This document shows positions 62,849 through 64,000 of a DNA stretch of 64,000 nt, piece by piece (position 1 is the stretch's first letter; each line of letters begins with the position of its first letter). The notes under the pieces were generated by a model. That model did no database searches, was not told where the DNA came from, and saw only the letters and a program-made list of their open reading frames with translations. Source of the stretch: Cognatundibacterium squillarum (lineage in GTDB: Bacteria > Pseudomonadota > Gammaproteobacteria > Burkholderiales > Burkholderiaceae_D); assembly GCF_014652435.1 (NCBI RefSeq), contig NZ_BMYU01000007.1, forward strand, positions 1-64,000, in the 5' to 3' direction. The position numbers were made by a program, and so were the translations under genes.

Positions 62849-63700
62849 ATGAAACGGTCTGCCGAGCATTTACAAGTCATCGTGATCACCGGTGCATCGG
62901 ATGGCATCGGTGCGGAACTCGCTGTGCAACTGGCAGCCCGTCACCGCACCAGTCTGGCGCTGGTACTGGCCGCCCGCAACGAACAACGCCTGCAAATGGT
63001 GGCACGTACCTGTAAGCGTTATGGCAGTGTCTGTCTGATCGTGCCAACCAACGTCGCATCCGAAAGCGAATGCAAACACTTAATCCGCGCTACGGTACAA
63101 CAGTTCGGCGGGATTGATATTCTGATTAACAATGCGGGACGTACCGCACAATCCAGTTTTACCGAACGGCGCGATCTGGGCTGGCATCAGGAACTGATGC
63201 GGGTGAATTACTGGGGCAGTGTCTGGTGTACCCATGCCGCCCTGCCTTATCTGCGCGAATCACGCGGCAAAATTCTGACAATAGGAACCCATGCCAGCCT
63301 GACCGGCCTGGCAGGCGCCAGCGCATACAGCGCCAGCAAAGCCGCACTGAGCGCGTTTTATCAATGTCTGCGTGATGAATTACGCGGTAGCGGTGTGGCT
63401 GTCCTGATGGCATATCCGCATCATGTTGCGACGCATTTGCAGGAACACGGGTTTCTGAGCACAGGCATACAGGGTGAAGCTTTACGCGGTTCGCAGATGA
63501 TGCCGGTCAGCGAATGCGCAGCACGCATTTTGCGTGGCATGGATAAAAATCAGTCGCGGATCATGCTGCGCCGTACCGACCGGCTGACACACTGGCTGTA
63601 TCTGCTTGCTCCGCGTCTTGCCGCACGTTTGTTCAAACCGGCACATCAGGAATCCGCGCAGGCCGGACATCAGGAAAACTCGCTGCATCCGAATCACTGA
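62849..63700 (+). CDS. Short-chain dehydrogenase/reductase
   Basis: 283 residues from the ATG at 62849 (ACGGAG upstream). ITGASDGIGAELAVQLAARH binds NAD(P), NNAGRTAQSSF follows, and YSASKAALSAF holds catalytic Tyr and Lys. The C-terminal 50 residues are basic and hydrophobic (LTHWLYLLAPRLAARLF), as in membrane-associated DHRS7-like members. Substrate unknown. Stands alone, before the convergent porin. Confidence 0.87.
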   Translation: MKRSAEHLQVIVITGASDGIGAELAVQLAARHRTSLALVLAARNEQRLQMVARTCKRYGSVCLIVPTNVASESECKHLIRATVQQFGGIDILINNAGRTAQSSFTERRDLGWHQELMRVNYWGSVWCTHAALPYLRESRGKILTIGTHASLTGLAGASAYSASKAALSAFYQCLRDELRGSGVAVLMAYPHHVATHLQEHGFLSTGIQGEALRGSQMMPVSECAARILRGMDKNQSRIMLRRTDRLTHWLYLLAPRLAARLFKPAHQESAQAGHQENSLHPNH

Positions 63701-63753
63701 TGGCATTGCCTTCCAGTTGCGCCATAGCCGGATACAAAATCAATTCCCCCCAT

Positions 63754-63780
63754 AAAAAAACCCCGGCACATGGCCGGGGA
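63754..63780 (-). terminator. Terminator of the porin gene
   Basis: On the minus strand CCCCGGCCATGTGCCGGGG followed by seven T. Placed 32 bases after the porin stop. Confidence 0.9.
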
Positions 63781-63811
63781 AAACGCTCTCGTTTTAAAGG
63801 GACACGACAAA

Positions 63812-64000
63812 TCAGAAGCGGTGCTGCATACCAATCGTTGCACCGGACTGTGAATTGGTGAAACCGGCATCATCACGCGATACGCCAGTCGCCAGACCAT
63901 TTTTTGCTTTCGCATACGCAGCAGATACATACAAATCGGTACGTTTAGACAGCGCATATTTTGCACGGGCTACCAGCATAGACGGATCAGCATCTTTACC
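63812..64000 (-). CDS. Gram-negative porin, C-terminal part
   Basis: The frame read from the right edge gives ARAKYALSKRTDLYVSAAYA, a gap of polar residues, then SGATIGMQHRF with a terminal Phe. KYALSKRTDLY and the ending GMQHRF are typical of betaproteobacterial general porins (OmpC-like, trimeric outer-membrane channels). The rest lies outside the window. Confidence 0.9.
   Translation of the reverse strand, partial: GKDADPSMLVARAKYALSKRTDLYVSAAYAKAKNGLATGVSRDDAGFTNSQSGATIGMQHRF

Overview
The window is a piece of a Gram-negative betaproteobacterial chromosome, most likely Burkholderiales and plausibly Oxalobacteraceae (an Undibacterium- or Herminiimonas-like organism). That placement is an inference from several things: the tRNA-Tyr/Gly/Thr-tuf cluster, the homogentisate genes, a che operon with a STAS gene, the porin at the right edge, and a moderate GC content. 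No 16S gene is present to settle it.

Layout. 1-1358: start of tuf, three tRNA genes behind one consensus sigma70 promoter, and an MgtC-family membrane protein. 1493-4069: a yybP-ykoY (manganese) riboswitch in front of a UPF0016/GDT1 manganese-transporter gene, an ArsC-like gene, an unknown gene and a LysE-type exporter. 4087-7231: two coupled signalling genes, a degenerate receiver with TPRs followed by HDOD-GAF. 7396-11056: small housekeeping genes (DUF2905, NDUFAF7-like methyltransferase, pteridine-reductase-like SDR, folB, ttcA). 11494-13662: a LuxR solo, a small XRE-like regulator and a DUF6445-type protein. 13773-18640: homogentisate catabolism (hmgA, fahA), a divergent LysR regulator, and an FMN 2-hydroxyacid dehydrogenase. 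18900-27604: an eight-gene chemotaxis operon read right to left as cheY, STAS, cheA, mcp, cheW, cheR, cheD, cheB. 27932-41542: thymidine kinase, a Tat lipoprotein PhoD-like phosphatase, nitronate monooxygenase, DUF2804, an exonuclease/GIY-YIG protein, a phosphodiesterase lipoprotein, a cytochrome c lipoprotein, a cation diffusion facilitator, an AraC regulator and a degenerate GGDEF protein.

42074-46663 looks like a phytate-phosphorus module. A near-consensus Pho box with a correctly spaced -10 precedes a TonB-dependent receptor and a beta-propeller phytase. 49194-56400 is a Fur-controlled siderophore operon: two NRPS-independent siderophore synthetases, an MFS exporter and a TonB receptor. 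57300-59113 is a visibly AT-rich patch with two secreted or lipoprotein genes and an IS5-like miniature element. The right end carries glmS, an Lrp/AsnC regulator, a solute-binding-like protein, an SDR and the tail of a porin.

The least explained material is between genes. There is a five-copy dispersed repeat of about 100 bp with an invariant 20-base core, and the same reading frame stays open through the shared part of every copy. There is a 271-bp element with perfect 20-bp terminal inverted repeats and nested hairpins directly upstream of the phytate operon. There is also a 99-bp IS5-like miniature element with CTAG duplications, and a truncated outer-membrane-protein gene fragment.
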